Below, piece after piece: positions 55,988-64,000 of a DNA stretch of 64,000 nucleotides. The position numbers and the translations under genes are program-made. The notes beneath the pieces were generated by a model, which had not been told where the DNA came from, searched no databases, and saw only the letters and a list, made by a program, of their open reading frames with translations. Origin of the DNA: G963666935 sp963666935 (lineage in GTDB: Bacteria > Bacillota > Clostridia > Christensenellales > CAG-138). Each line of letters begins with the position of its first letter. Positions within the stretch are counted from its first letter, which is position 1. Location: NCBI GenBank assembly GCA_963666935.1, contig OY762936.1, positions 744,001 through 808,000 on the forward strand, read 5' to 3'.

Positions 55988-58401
55988 AAACGAGTATTCG
56001 AGAAAAGATCCGACAGGGAATTGTGTATTTTGACGGCGGCATGGGTACTTTGCTGCAGTCCATGGGTCTTGCCCCGGGCGAGCACCCGGAATGCTGGAAC
56101 CTGACCTGCCCCGACAACATTGTGGCAGTGCATCGCAGCTACCTGCAGGCGGGCTGTCACATCCTGACCACGAACACCTTCGGGGCCAACGGACTGAAAT
56201 TCGAGGACGAGGGGGAGTTTTCATTAGAACGGATCATCACTGCGGCCGTGGGGCACGCCAAAGAGGCCATACGGCTGGAGGGAATGGATACGCAGGACCG
56301 GTATGTGGCGCTGGACGTGGGCCCTTTGGGCAAGCTGCTTAAGCCTCTGGGCGATCTGGATTTTGAGGACGCAGTGCGGCTTTTTGCCCGGGTGGCGTCA
56401 ATTGGAAGCGCGGCAGGCGCGGACCTGGTGCTGGTGGAGACCATGAACGACAGCTACGAGACCAAAGCCGCGGTATTGGCGGTGAAGGAAAACTGCGCGC
56501 TGCCGGTCTTTGTAACCAACACATATGATCAAAACGGGAAACTCATGACGGGCGCCAGTCCCGCCGCCATGGTGGCGCTGCTGGAAGGCTTAGGCGTGGA
56601 CGCGCTGGGCATAAACTGTGGCTTGGGCCCAAAGGAAATCAAGCGCTTTTTTCACAAAATGGCCCGATATGCATCGGTGCCGCTGGTTATGACGCCCAAC
56701 GCGGGTCTGCCCCGCAGCGAAAATGGCAGGACCGTATTCGATGTGGGCCCGGATGAATTTGCAAGCATGATGGCGAAACTGATCCCCATGGGCGCCCGTA
56801 TCCTTGGAGGGTGCTGCGGCACCACACCGGAGCATATCAAAAAGCTGGTGGAGCGGACGAAGGATATGACGCTGGTTCCGCTGGAGGAAAAAGGCCATAC
56901 CCTAGTATCCTCCTATGCTCATGCGGTGGTAATCGGGGAAGTGCCGATTCTTATCGGCGAGCGGATCAACCCTACCGGGAAATCCCGCTTCAAGCAGGCG
57001 ATTCGGGAAAACGATGTGGACTATATTCTTCAGGAGGGCATTCGCCAACAGGAGAACGGCGCCCATATTTTGGACGTGAACGTGGGGCTTCCCGAGATCG
57101 ACGAAGCCGCCGTGATTCAAACCGTCGTCCAAGAACTGCAGGGCGTGACAGACCTCCCGCTGCAGATTGATACCGCTTCTCCGGAAGCGATGGAACGGGC
57201 TATGCGCGTCTATAACGGAAAGCCCATGCTCAACTCCGTGAACGGGAAAGCGGAGAGCATGAAGGCCGTGCTTCCCCTTATGAAGAAATACGGGGGCGTA
57301 GTGGTGGCGCTGACGCTGGATGAAACCGGCATTCCGGACACGGCAGAGGGCCGCTTGGAAATCGCCAAAAAGATCTATGCGGAGGCCGAAACGTACGGAA
57401 TCCGCCCCAAGGACATCGTGGTGGACACGTTGACCATGACCGTCAGTTCGGATAACGAGGCTGCAAAGACCACCCTTGAAACATTGGCGCTGGTTAAAAA
57501 AGAACTGGGGGCGAAAACCAGTCTGGGCGTATCCAACGTGTCCTTCGGACTTCCCAACCGGGATTTTATCAACGGAACGTTTTTTGCCATGGCGCTACAG
57601 CGGGGCCTGGACGCGGCGATCATGAACCCCAATTCACAAGAGATGATGAAGACCTACTGGAGCTTCCTGACCCTCAGTGGGCAGGATCCCCAGTGCGCCG
57701 GATATATCGAATATGCTTCGGGCCGAGAGGTAGAGTCGGCCGTTGCGCCGGCCAGCGCGGCAGTTGCGGACAGCGATCTGGCGGACCCCTTGATCTATGC
57801 CATCGTCAAGGGCCTTAAGCAGCAGGCGGTAACGGTGACCAAACGACTGCTGGAGCAGGTGCCGCCTTTGGAGCTGGTGAACAGCCAGATTGTGCCTGCG
57901 CTGGACAGGATGGGCCGGGGCTTTGAAGAAAAGCGCGTATACTTGCCGCAGCTCATGATGAGCGCGGAGACGGCGAAGGCTTCTTTCGAGGTGATTAAAG
58001 AGGCTATGCACAAAGAGGGCGTCGCGTCAAAGCGGGATGGGAAGATCGTCATCGCAACGGTGTACGGCGACATCCATGACATCGGCAAAAATATCGTTCG
58101 GACACTGCTGGAAAACTATAACTTCGACGTGCTGGACCTGGGCAAGGACGTCCCGCCTGAGACCGTGGTGGATGCGGCGCTCAAACACAACGCTAAACTG
58201 GTGGGCCTTTCTGCCCTGATGACCACCACGGTTCCCGCAATGGCAAGCACCATTAAGCTGCTGCGCGAAAAAATGCCGGGTTGTCCGGTGATGGTGGGCG
58301 GCGCGGTGCTGACCCAGGAATATGCAGATATGATTGGCGCGGACAAATACACCAGGGATGCCATGGGGGCCGTGCGCTACGCGGAGCAGATCATTCAATA
58401 A
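55984..58401 (+). CDS. metH: Cobalamin-dependent methionine synthase lacking the activation domain
   Basis: An 805-residue protein with three modules. The homocysteine-binding barrel (about 1-300) has zinc Cys ligands in GINCG and GGCCGT. The pterin-binding domain (about 320-590) starts with IGERINPTGKSRFK. The cobalamin-binding cap and Rossmann domains (about 600-805) carry DIHDIGKNI, whose His coordinates cobalt. The reactivation domain is missing and is supplied by the gene directly upstream. The enzyme moves a methyl group from methyltetrahydrofolate to homocysteine. Confidence 0.95.
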   Translation: MKTSIREKIRQGIVYFDGGMGTLLQSMGLAPGEHPECWNLTCPDNIVAVHRSYLQAGCHILTTNTFGANGLKFEDEGEFSLERIITAAVGHAKEAIRLEGMDTQDRYVALDVGPLGKLLKPLGDLDFEDAVRLFARVASIGSAAGADLVLVETMNDSYETKAAVLAVKENCALPVFVTNTYDQNGKLMTGASPAAMVALLEGLGVDALGINCGLGPKEIKRFFHKMARYASVPLVMTPNAGLPRSENGRTVFDVGPDEFASMMAKLIPMGARILGGCCGTTPEHIKKLVERTKDMTLVPLEEKGHTLVSSYAHAVVIGEVPILIGERINPTGKSRFKQAIRENDVDYILQEGIRQQENGAHILDVNVGLPEIDEAAVIQTVVQELQGVTDLPLQIDTASPEAMERAMRVYNGKPMLNSVNGKAESMKAVLPLMKKYGGVVVALTLDETGIPDTAEGRLEIAKKIYAEAETYGIRPKDIVVDTLTMTVSSDNEAAKTTLETLALVKKELGAKTSLGVSNVSFGLPNRDFINGTFFAMALQRGLDAAIMNPNSQEMMKTYWSFLTLSGQDPQCAGYIEYASGREVESAVAPASAAVADSDLADPLIYAIVKGLKQQAVTVTKRLLEQVPPLELVNSQIVPALDRMGRGFEEKRVYLPQLMMSAETAKASFEVIKEAMHKEGVASKRDGKIVIATVYGDIHDIGKNIVRTLLENYNFDVLDLGKDVPPETVVDAALKHNAKLVGLSALMTTTVPAMASTIKLLREKMPGCPVMVGGAVLTQEYADMIGADKYTRDAMGAVRYAEQIIQ

Positions 58402-58402
58402 A

Positions 58403-58430
58403 AAAAGAGGCGGAATCCGCCTCTTTTTTT
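58403..58430 (+). terminator. Terminator after metH
   Basis: AAAAGAGGCGGA (58403-58414) pairs with TCCGCCTCTTTT (58416-58427), with T7 after the stem. It also can serve the converging gene at 58443. Confidence 0.93.
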
Positions 58431-58442
58431 ATTGGCAATTGC

Positions 58443-58904
58443 TTACTTGAGGAACTTGAAATCCCTGATGATGGCCGGTTCCTTCGCCTCGCCCTTGCAG
58501 ACTTGAACAAAGGCGATGATGCGGAGCACCAGCAGGATCGTGATAGCGATACCGCCGGCAATAGGGACGATGAAGGTCCAGCAAAGCACTGCGGTGATCA
58601 GGGAGAGAAGGACGGAAATCACGGTAAGTTTCAGCGCCTGCCTCAGGTGGAAGCCCACATACTTGGACTGCTGGCTTGCCAAAAGCGCGATGATGATACC
58701 CGCAACGCTCAGCAGGTAAGGCAGCATAGCGATGATCTTATTTTCGGAAATATCTTCCGGCGTAAATTCGGCGGTATGATCCGCAGGATCCGGAACCCTG
58801 GGCTGGACGACAGGCTGGGCTGTGGCGCCAAGCGGGGTACCGCAGCTGGCACAGAAGGTCGCGTCGTCTTCAGAAGTCGCATGACAGTTCGGACATGTTT
58901 TCAT
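58443..58904 (-). CDS. Zinc-ribbon and DUF4870-like membrane protein
   Basis: A 153-residue protein. The N-terminal zinc ribbon CPNCHATSEDDATFCASCG (residues 4-22) is followed by a Pro-rich linker and three or four hydrophobic helices (about 58-140), with FHLRQALKLTVIS typical of the DUF4870/TIC20-like group. It is probably a small membrane protein with a cytosolic ribbon. The function is unknown. Confidence 0.8.
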   Translation of the reverse strand: MKTCPNCHATSEDDATFCASCGTPLGATAQPVVQPRVPDPADHTAEFTPEDISENKIIAMLPYLLSVAGIIIALLASQQSKYVGFHLRQALKLTVISVLLSLITAVLCWTFIVPIAGGIAITILLVLRIIAFVQVCKGEAKEPAIIRDFKFLK

Positions 58905-59083
58905 AGCTCACCCTCACTTTTATTTTAATTCTATATAATTAATATGAACCAGAAAACGGATTTTGTCAATTGCGGTCAGTTACTTTTTAATTCAAGCGTT
59001 AATGCGGTATAATAAGCGAAGACGATACTGTGGCTGTGAGATAGGCCCGCAAAGGATCCCGTCTAAAAAGGAGGGTTGAGGCG

Positions 59084-60469
59084 ATGTCCGTTTTGGCTGC
59101 ATTTGCTGTGCCCCATCCGCCTATCATACTGCCCGAAGTGGGGCGAGGCGAAGAGGGGAAGATTCAAAAGACCATTGACGCATACCGAGAGGCCATGCGC
59201 CGTGCGGCGGCGTATAAGCCGGATACGGTGGTGCTCATAAGCCCCCATTCCATCTTATACGGCGATTATTTTCATGTTTCGCCGGGGGAAGGGGCATCCG
59301 GAGATTTCCGGCAGTTTGGCGCGCCCGGCGTGAAGATCCACGCTGCTTACGATGGGGAGTTCGTGGCGGAGCTGGGGCGCTGCGCCCAGCAGGAAGGACT
59401 TCCCGCCGGAATTTTGGGCGAGCGGAGCCGGGACTTGGACCATGGAACCATGGTCCCCCTGCGATTTCTCAACGAGGTCGATACAGACTACCGGCTGGTG
59501 CGTATTGGCCTTTCCGGTTTGTCTCCGTTGGCACATTACCGGTTGGGTCAGTGCGTGGCGCATACGGCTCAAGCGCTGAACCGACGGGTGGTGATCATCT
59601 CCAGCGGCGATTTGTCCCACAAGCTCACACAAGACGGGCCCTATGGGTATGCCCCCGAGGGACCGGACTTTGATCGGCAGGTGACACAGGCGCTTAAAAC
59701 GGGAGATTTTCTTTCCCTGCTGCGGCTGCTGCCGGATTTTTGCGAGGCTGCGGCCGAATGCGGACTACGGTCTTTTCTTATCATGGCCGGCGCGCTGGAC
59801 GAAAAAGCGGTGACACATGAACTGCTCTCCTACGAAGGCCCCTTCGGTGTAGGGTACGGCGTGGCGGCGTTTGACGTGACGAGGGATGATGAGACGCGCC
59901 GGTTTGGGGAACAGTATGAGCGGGAGGTTCAGGCCAATATGGCAAAGACCAAGGCGGAGGAAGACCCTTGGGTGCAATTGGCCCGGCTGAGCCTGGAAAC
60001 CTATATCACCACGGGCCGGCGCGCAAAGTTGCCGGGAGATTTGTCCGAGGCTTTGACCAATAACCGGGCGGGGGTATTCGTATCCCTGAAAAAGCACGGG
60101 CGGCTGCGGGGCTGCATCGGCACCATTGCGCCCACCAAACCTTCGGTGGCGGAAGAGATCTTTCAAAATGCGGTTTCCGCGGCTGTGGAGGATCCGCGCT
60201 TCGACCCGGTGGAACCGGAAGAACTGCTGGAGCTTACATACAGCGTGGACGTGCTGGGAGAGGCGGAGGCCATCGATTCCCCCGACCATCTGGACGTGAA
60301 GCGCTACGGCGTCATCGTGCAGGCCGGCGGGAAGCGGGGATTGCTGCTGCCCAATCTGGAAGGCGTCAATACCGTGCAGGAGCAGATCTCCATCTCAAAA
60401 CAGAAGGCGGGAATCTCACAAGAAACACCGGTAAAGCTTTGGCGCTTTGAGGTGGTGAGGCACAAGTGA
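59084..60469 (+). CDS. AmmeMemoRadiSam system protein, Memo-AMMECR1 fusion
   Basis: A 461-residue protein with two domains. Residues 1-265 are a Memo-like (LigB-related) domain with PHPPIILPEVG, SPHSILYGDYF and ISSGDLSHKL. Residues 290-461 are an AMMECR1 domain with GVFVSLKKHGRLRGCIGTIAPT, the conserved LRGCIG core. The two are separate proteins in many species (AmmeMemoRadiSam proteins B and A). AAAAGGAGGG lies before the ATG. It overlaps the radical-SAM gene by 4 bases. The reaction is not settled; RNA or protein modification has been suggested for the system. Confidence 0.93.
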   Translation: MSVLAAFAVPHPPIILPEVGRGEEGKIQKTIDAYREAMRRAAAYKPDTVVLISPHSILYGDYFHVSPGEGASGDFRQFGAPGVKIHAAYDGEFVAELGRCAQQEGLPAGILGERSRDLDHGTMVPLRFLNEVDTDYRLVRIGLSGLSPLAHYRLGQCVAHTAQALNRRVVIISSGDLSHKLTQDGPYGYAPEGPDFDRQVTQALKTGDFLSLLRLLPDFCEAAAECGLRSFLIMAGALDEKAVTHELLSYEGPFGVGYGVAAFDVTRDDETRRFGEQYEREVQANMAKTKAEEDPWVQLARLSLETYITTGRRAKLPGDLSEALTNNRAGVFVSLKKHGRLRGCIGTIAPTKPSVAEEIFQNAVSAAVEDPRFDPVEPEELLELTYSVDVLGEAEAIDSPDHLDVKRYGVIVQAGGKRGLLLPNLEGVNTVQEQISISKQKAGISQETPVKLWRFEVVRHK

Positions 60470-61290
60470 AGGCAGTTTGCCCTATATGCCCCCATCACTG
60501 TTCGCTGGAGGAAGGCCAAGTTGGGTTGTGTCGGGCCCGGGCCAACGTCCGCGGCACTGTGATTTGCACCAATTACGGCCGCGTCACATCCCTTGCGCTG
60601 GATCCCATTGAGAAAAAGCCGCTGGTGCAGTTTTATCCGGGAAGCAATATTCTCTCCGTGGGGAGCTACGGCTGCAATCTGCGCTGCCCCTTTTGTCAGA
60701 ACAGCGATATCTCCATGGCGGATGCGACGATGCACACGGTATTGATGTCCCCGCAGGCTCTGGTGGAGCGGGCCAAGGTTTTGACGTCCCGGGGAAATAT
60801 CGGCATTGCGTTTACGTACAACGAGCCCCTTGTGGGGTATGAATTTGTTCGGGACTGCGCCCAGCTAGCGCATGAGGCGGAGCTTAAAACCGTGCTGGTG
60901 ACCAACGGCATGATATGCCGGGAGCCGCTTTTGAATCTACTGCCGCTCATCGACGCCATGAACATCGACCTCAAGGGATTTTCGCAGAAATTCTATGACC
61001 TTGTGGGCGGAGATCTTGCCACCGTGAAGCAGGCCATTGCCCTTTGTGTGCAGCGCTGCCACGTGGAAGTGACCACGCTGATTGTGCCGGGGGAAAACGA
61101 AAGCGAAGGTGAAATGGAGGCCGAAGCTGCGTGGCTTGCGGAGGTGGATTCGGACATGGCGCTGCACATCAGCCGATTTTTCCCGCGCTACCGCATGCAA
61201 GACCGAAGACCCACGCCTGTGGACACCATATACCGGCTACGGGATGCGGCAAAAAAACATTTGGATAATGTGTATACCGGAAATTGCTGA
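60466..61290 (+). CDS. amrS: AmmeMemoRadiSam system radical SAM enzyme
   Basis: A 274-residue radical SAM enzyme. The iron-sulphur cluster Cys are in SYGCNLRCPFCQN (near residue 67). An additional N-terminal Cys set CPICPHHCSLEEGQVGLC (residues 4-21) is typical of this family, as is FTYNEPLVGYE. It starts inside the end of the Memo-AMMECR1 fusion gene, so the system is complete in two genes. The target is unknown. Confidence 0.93.
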   Translation: MKAVCPICPHHCSLEEGQVGLCRARANVRGTVICTNYGRVTSLALDPIEKKPLVQFYPGSNILSVGSYGCNLRCPFCQNSDISMADATMHTVLMSPQALVERAKVLTSRGNIGIAFTYNEPLVGYEFVRDCAQLAHEAELKTVLVTNGMICREPLLNLLPLIDAMNIDLKGFSQKFYDLVGGDLATVKQAIALCVQRCHVEVTTLIVPGENESEGEMEAEAAWLAEVDSDMALHISRFFPRYRMQDRRPTPVDTIYRLRDAAKKHLDNVYTGNC

Positions 61291-61431
61291 GAAGAGTTCA
61301 CGTTTTGCCATCCGGCGGAACAACTTCCAGCTGGCACCTTATTTTAACAAAATCATCCACGCCAAATCCCGCATATTCCACCACATCTTACAGATAATAG
61401 AAGCATCAAGCGAGGATTACAGGAGGACAGG

Positions 61432-61983
61432 ATGAAGGCAACCGGTATTGTAAGAAGAATCGATGAATTGGGCCGGGTCGTGATACCAAAGGAAATCAGG
61501 CGGACGCTGCGCATCAGAGAGGGCGACCCGCTGGAGATCTTCACGGACCGGGAGGGAGAAGTGATCCTGAAAAAATATTCGCCCATTGGTGAGTTAGGGG
61601 ACTTTGCCAAGGAGTATGCGGAGGCGCTTGCCCAAGCGCTGGGGCACACAGCCGTCATCTGCGACAAAGATACCGTGGTCGCGGTGGCCGGGGGCAGCAA
61701 GCGGGAGATGCTGGAGAAAAACATCCATGTGGATGTGGAACGGTGCATGCATGACCGGGAGCGGGTGGTGATGAACCAAGGCGGCGGCGCGCTGCTGGGG
61801 GTCATAGAAGGGGACTCGCCGGATCGCTACACATCGGAAGTGATCGTTCCTATCCTAGCGGCGGGCGACGCCATCGGCGCGGTGATTGTGGTCAGCCGCG
61901 AGGCCGGAACCATTATGGGGGATGTGGAACTCAAGAGCTGCGAAACCGCGGCGTACTTTATGGGGAAACAGATGGAAAATTAA
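61432..61983 (+). CDS. spoVT: Stage V sporulation protein T (AbrB family)
   Basis: A 183-residue transcription factor: an N-terminal AbrB/SpoVT swapped-hairpin DNA-binding domain (residues 1-50, MKATGIVRRIDELGRVVIPKEIRR) and a C-terminal GAF-like domain (about 60-180). SpoVT adjusts forespore gene expression under sigma-G. Its presence shows that the organism belongs to a sporulating lineage, although the gene alone does not prove spore formation. AGGAGGACAGG precedes the ATG. Confidence 0.95.
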   Translation: MKATGIVRRIDELGRVVIPKEIRRTLRIREGDPLEIFTDREGEVILKKYSPIGELGDFAKEYAEALAQALGHTAVICDKDTVVAVAGGSKREMLEKNIHVDVERCMHDRERVVMNQGGGALLGVIEGDSPDRYTSEVIVPILAAGDAIGAVIVVSREAGTIMGDVELKSCETAAYFMGKQMEN

Positions 61984-61985
61984 TA

Positions 61986-62018
61986 AAAGATGCGGCGAAG
62001 GCCGCATCTTTTATTTTT
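61986..62018 (+). terminator. Terminator after spoVT
   Basis: AAAGATGCGGC (61986-61996) pairs with GCCGCATCTTT (62001-62011), followed by TATTTTT. Confidence 0.92.
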
Positions 62019-62151
62019 GACGGATTGAAGCCGTTTCCAATATTGTAAACAAACATCACAAATCTACACAATCCGCACAGAATGTGGTAAGATGATTTTA
62101 GCTATACAAAATATGCTACAATTTGGCAAGAACTTACACTTGAGGTGACTT

Positions 62152-64000
62152 ATGCAGAGAAGGACCGCTCTGCTGCTGGCGGTAGTTCTGGTACTCAGCC
62201 TAATTCCCATTTCCCATGCCGCAGCAGCAAACGACTACAGCTGGATCAAAGTAAAACTGACCACCAACAACGCTACTTCTCTGACCGTATATGCGTCGGG
62301 CAGTTATTTCATCAAGGAAAACGGCGCGCAGTTTACGGGCGGAACCATCAGCGTACGGAGCAACGGCGACGGTACGCTGACTTTGTCGCACTCTTCTCTG
62401 GGGGATGTGTATACCGGTAGCTCCCTGTCCATCATGCGGGCAGACGTGAGCCGTACGGCAGGTTACCTCAAACTCAACAGGTACTGTTATCTGGGCCATT
62501 TTAACCTCAAGTACGTTTCCGGCTATATCCGGGTGGTCAACGAGGTTCCGCTGGCCCAGTATCTTTATGGCGTGGTGGGCCACGAGATGAGCAACACTTT
62601 CCCGCTGGAAGCGCTCAAGGCGCAGGCTATCGCGGCGAAATGCTATGTGCTTTCTCAGATTGCCACAACCGGTGACTACTACATTGGCGATACTTCTGCG
62701 GAACAGGTTTACAAAGGCTATAATTCCACCTATACCCAAGTAATTCAGGCGGTGGACAGCACCCTTTGCGAAGTGCTTACGGTGAACGGCAACTTGCTAC
62801 GCACCTATTATGCTGCCTCCAACGGCGGCGAGACGATGCTGCCCACGCAGGCGTGGCCAAGCAAAAGCCTCAACAGCAACGGCTATGCCGTGAGTCTGGA
62901 TGAGTTCGATCTGTCCAATGCCTACAGCAAGATGGAAATTATCCAGATTCCTGTGGGCACCAGCGGCTCCATCAACCCGGCGCTCATGAACATGCTTCTA
63001 TATAAGGCCTCGCAGGCCACCGGCATTACCATGACCCAGATCGACCAGATCTACTCAGTCAGCATGGACACGCCCAAATATGCGGGCCAGACCCGCAACC
63101 TGTCCCAGTGCAACATCTCCTATTTGACCAGCTGTTCTGGCAGCAATGCGCAGACCATCAACCTAACTTTCTATACGAGCGAGCTGGAGACTTGGGGCGT
63201 TGTAAACGACCTGACGTTGCGCATGTACTGGGGTGAGCAAACTTCTTCTGGATATTACAATATTTACCACGTGCGCTACGGCCATGGCGTAGGCTTAAGC
63301 CAGCGGGGTGCCCAAGCCCGTGCCAGCGCCGGACACTCTTATAGGGATATTTTAAGCTTCTATTATCCGGGCGCATCCGTTTCTACGATTTCGGTGAGCG
63401 CGCCGGAAAATCCGGTGAACAACAAGACAGCCCCCACGGGCAACTACGTTACGGCGCTGACGACCGGCAATGTGCGGATGCGCAGTGGCCCCGGCACAAG
63501 CCATGGTAGCATTACTACGGTGCCAAGGGGTTCTGCCATTTACGTATATTACAGCGAAAATGGTTGGGCCTATGCGGTCTATGACAAATACACGGGATAT
63601 GTTTCTGAAAAATACGTGAGTTATCCCAACGGTACGCCTGCGCCTACGGTGGAGCCCACCGCGACACCTGCGTCACAGGCGCCGGATGGGGTGATCGCCT
63701 TTGGAGAGGTCAATGGTTCCGGCGTGAATTTTCGCAGCGGGCCTTCCACCAGCTATACCAGCATTACAAGACTGGGAAAGGGCACGACGCTTGATATCTA
63801 TGACCAGATCAGCGGATGGTATTTGGCCAAAACCGCAAACGGGACCCAAGGGTACATGATTGCCACCTATGTAAGCATCACGGGATACCCCGCCGCCGCT
63901 TCGGACGCTGATGCGGAGCAGGAGGCTACGGCAACGCCTACCCCTGCTGTTTCCCCCACGGCATCGGTTCCCGCGGTTCTGTACTTCGGCAAATGCACGG
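62152..64000 (+). CDS. SpoIID/LytB domain protein with SH3b repeats, truncated by the window edge
   Basis: The frame from the ATG at 62152 stays open for more than 616 codons to the window end. MQRRTALLLAVVLVLSLIPI is a signal peptide, with a cleavage site near HAAAA. A SpoIID domain spans about residues 110-405 (VPLAQYLYGVVGHEMSNTFP, KAQAIAAKCYVLSQ, and YGHGVGLSQRGAQARA near the end). Two bacterial SH3 domains follow (VRMRSGPGTSHGSI near 440, VNFRSGPSTSYTSI near 527), separated by Pro/Thr-rich linkers. SpoIID-type domains are lytic transglycosylases acting on denuded glycan. TTGAGGTGAC precedes the start. It is an exported cell-wall enzyme. Confidence 0.92.
   Translation, partial: MQRRTALLLAVVLVLSLIPISHAAAANDYSWIKVKLTTNNATSLTVYASGSYFIKENGAQFTGGTISVRSNGDGTLTLSHSSLGDVYTGSSLSIMRADVSRTAGYLKLNRYCYLGHFNLKYVSGYIRVVNEVPLAQYLYGVVGHEMSNTFPLEALKAQAIAAKCYVLSQIATTGDYYIGDTSAEQVYKGYNSTYTQVIQAVDSTLCEVLTVNGNLLRTYYAASNGGETMLPTQAWPSKSLNSNGYAVSLDEFDLSNAYSKMEIIQIPVGTSGSINPALMNMLLYKASQATGITMTQIDQIYSVSMDTPKYAGQTRNLSQCNISYLTSCSGSNAQTINLTFYTSELETWGVVNDLTLRMYWGEQTSSGYYNIYHVRYGHGVGLSQRGAQARASAGHSYRDILSFYYPGASVSTISVSAPENPVNNKTAPTGNYVTALTTGNVRMRSGPGTSHGSITTVPRGSAIYVYYSENGWAYAVYDKYTGYVSEKYVSYPNGTPAPTVEPTATPASQAPDGVIAFGEVNGSGVNFRSGPSTSYTSITRLGKGTTLDIYDQISGWYLAKTANGTQGYMIATYVSITGYPAAASDADAEQEATATPTPAVSPTASVPAVLYFGKCT

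Overview
The window is about 64 kb from a Gram-positive anaerobe of the class Clostridia (Bacillota). The evidence is a low-to-mid GC Bacillota-type 16S gene, strong AGGAGG ribosome binding sites, many Rho-independent terminators, a spoVT gene, a SpoIID/LytB-domain protein and a class B sortase. The 16S text looks closest to Christensenellales-like clostridia, but I cannot place it to genus by eye.

The window falls into two halves that meet at a tRNA-Arg(CCT) gene (35246-35322, minus strand). The left half (1-35.1 kb) is accessory DNA dominated by metal uptake, with relics of mobile elements. In order it holds: a pair of exporter-fold ABC proteins of the YbtP/YbtQ-IrtAB type; an FbpABC-type iron(III) importer on the minus strand; a broken HD-GYP gene; a Fur-family regulator followed by a ZnuABC-type importer; a COG0701 permease with its DUF1980 partner; a DtxR-family repressor divergent from a decayed feo cluster (feoA kept, second feoA, feoB and the FeoB-associated Cys-rich protein broken); relics of a tyrosine and a serine recombinase; an AraC regulator leading a second YbtPQ-like pair plus a complete ECF module (S, T and fused A-A') and a second DtxR-family gene; a frameshifted large serine recombinase next to a truncated DUF255 gene; two tandem methyltransferases; and a minus-strand catabolic operon (aldehyde dehydrogenase, RidA and a four-gene FAD/Fe-S amine dehydrogenase) whose leader carries an attenuator-like terminator. 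A 16-bp palindrome of the form GTTAG-n6-CTAAC recurs before the fbp, znu, permease, feoB-relic and AraC/ABC genes. It is the likely operator of the local DtxR-family protein and ties the loci into one metal regulon.

The right half (35.2-64 kb) looks like core chromosome: radC, a phosphohexomutase gene, a complete 16S-Ala-Ile-23S-5S rRNA operon, and housekeeping genes. These include an EamA transporter, DUF2461, two zinc-ribbon paralogues flanking a WYL regulator, mreB, srtB, an NlpC/P60 peptidase, hpt, xpt, metF with a separate MetH reactivation protein and metH, an AmmeMemoRadiSam pair, spoVT, and a SpoIID-domain protein that runs off the window. I see no frameshifts there, in contrast to the left half.

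No CRISPR array, prophage structural genes or intact insertion sequence was seen. The most original observations are the GTTAG-n6-CTAAC regulon, the perfect hairpin burying the znuA ribosome binding site, the attenuator-like leader of the amine-oxidation operon, the paired 26-bp operators around the WYL regulator, and the two related integrase relics that share clusters of an ATTAGCAA repeat.
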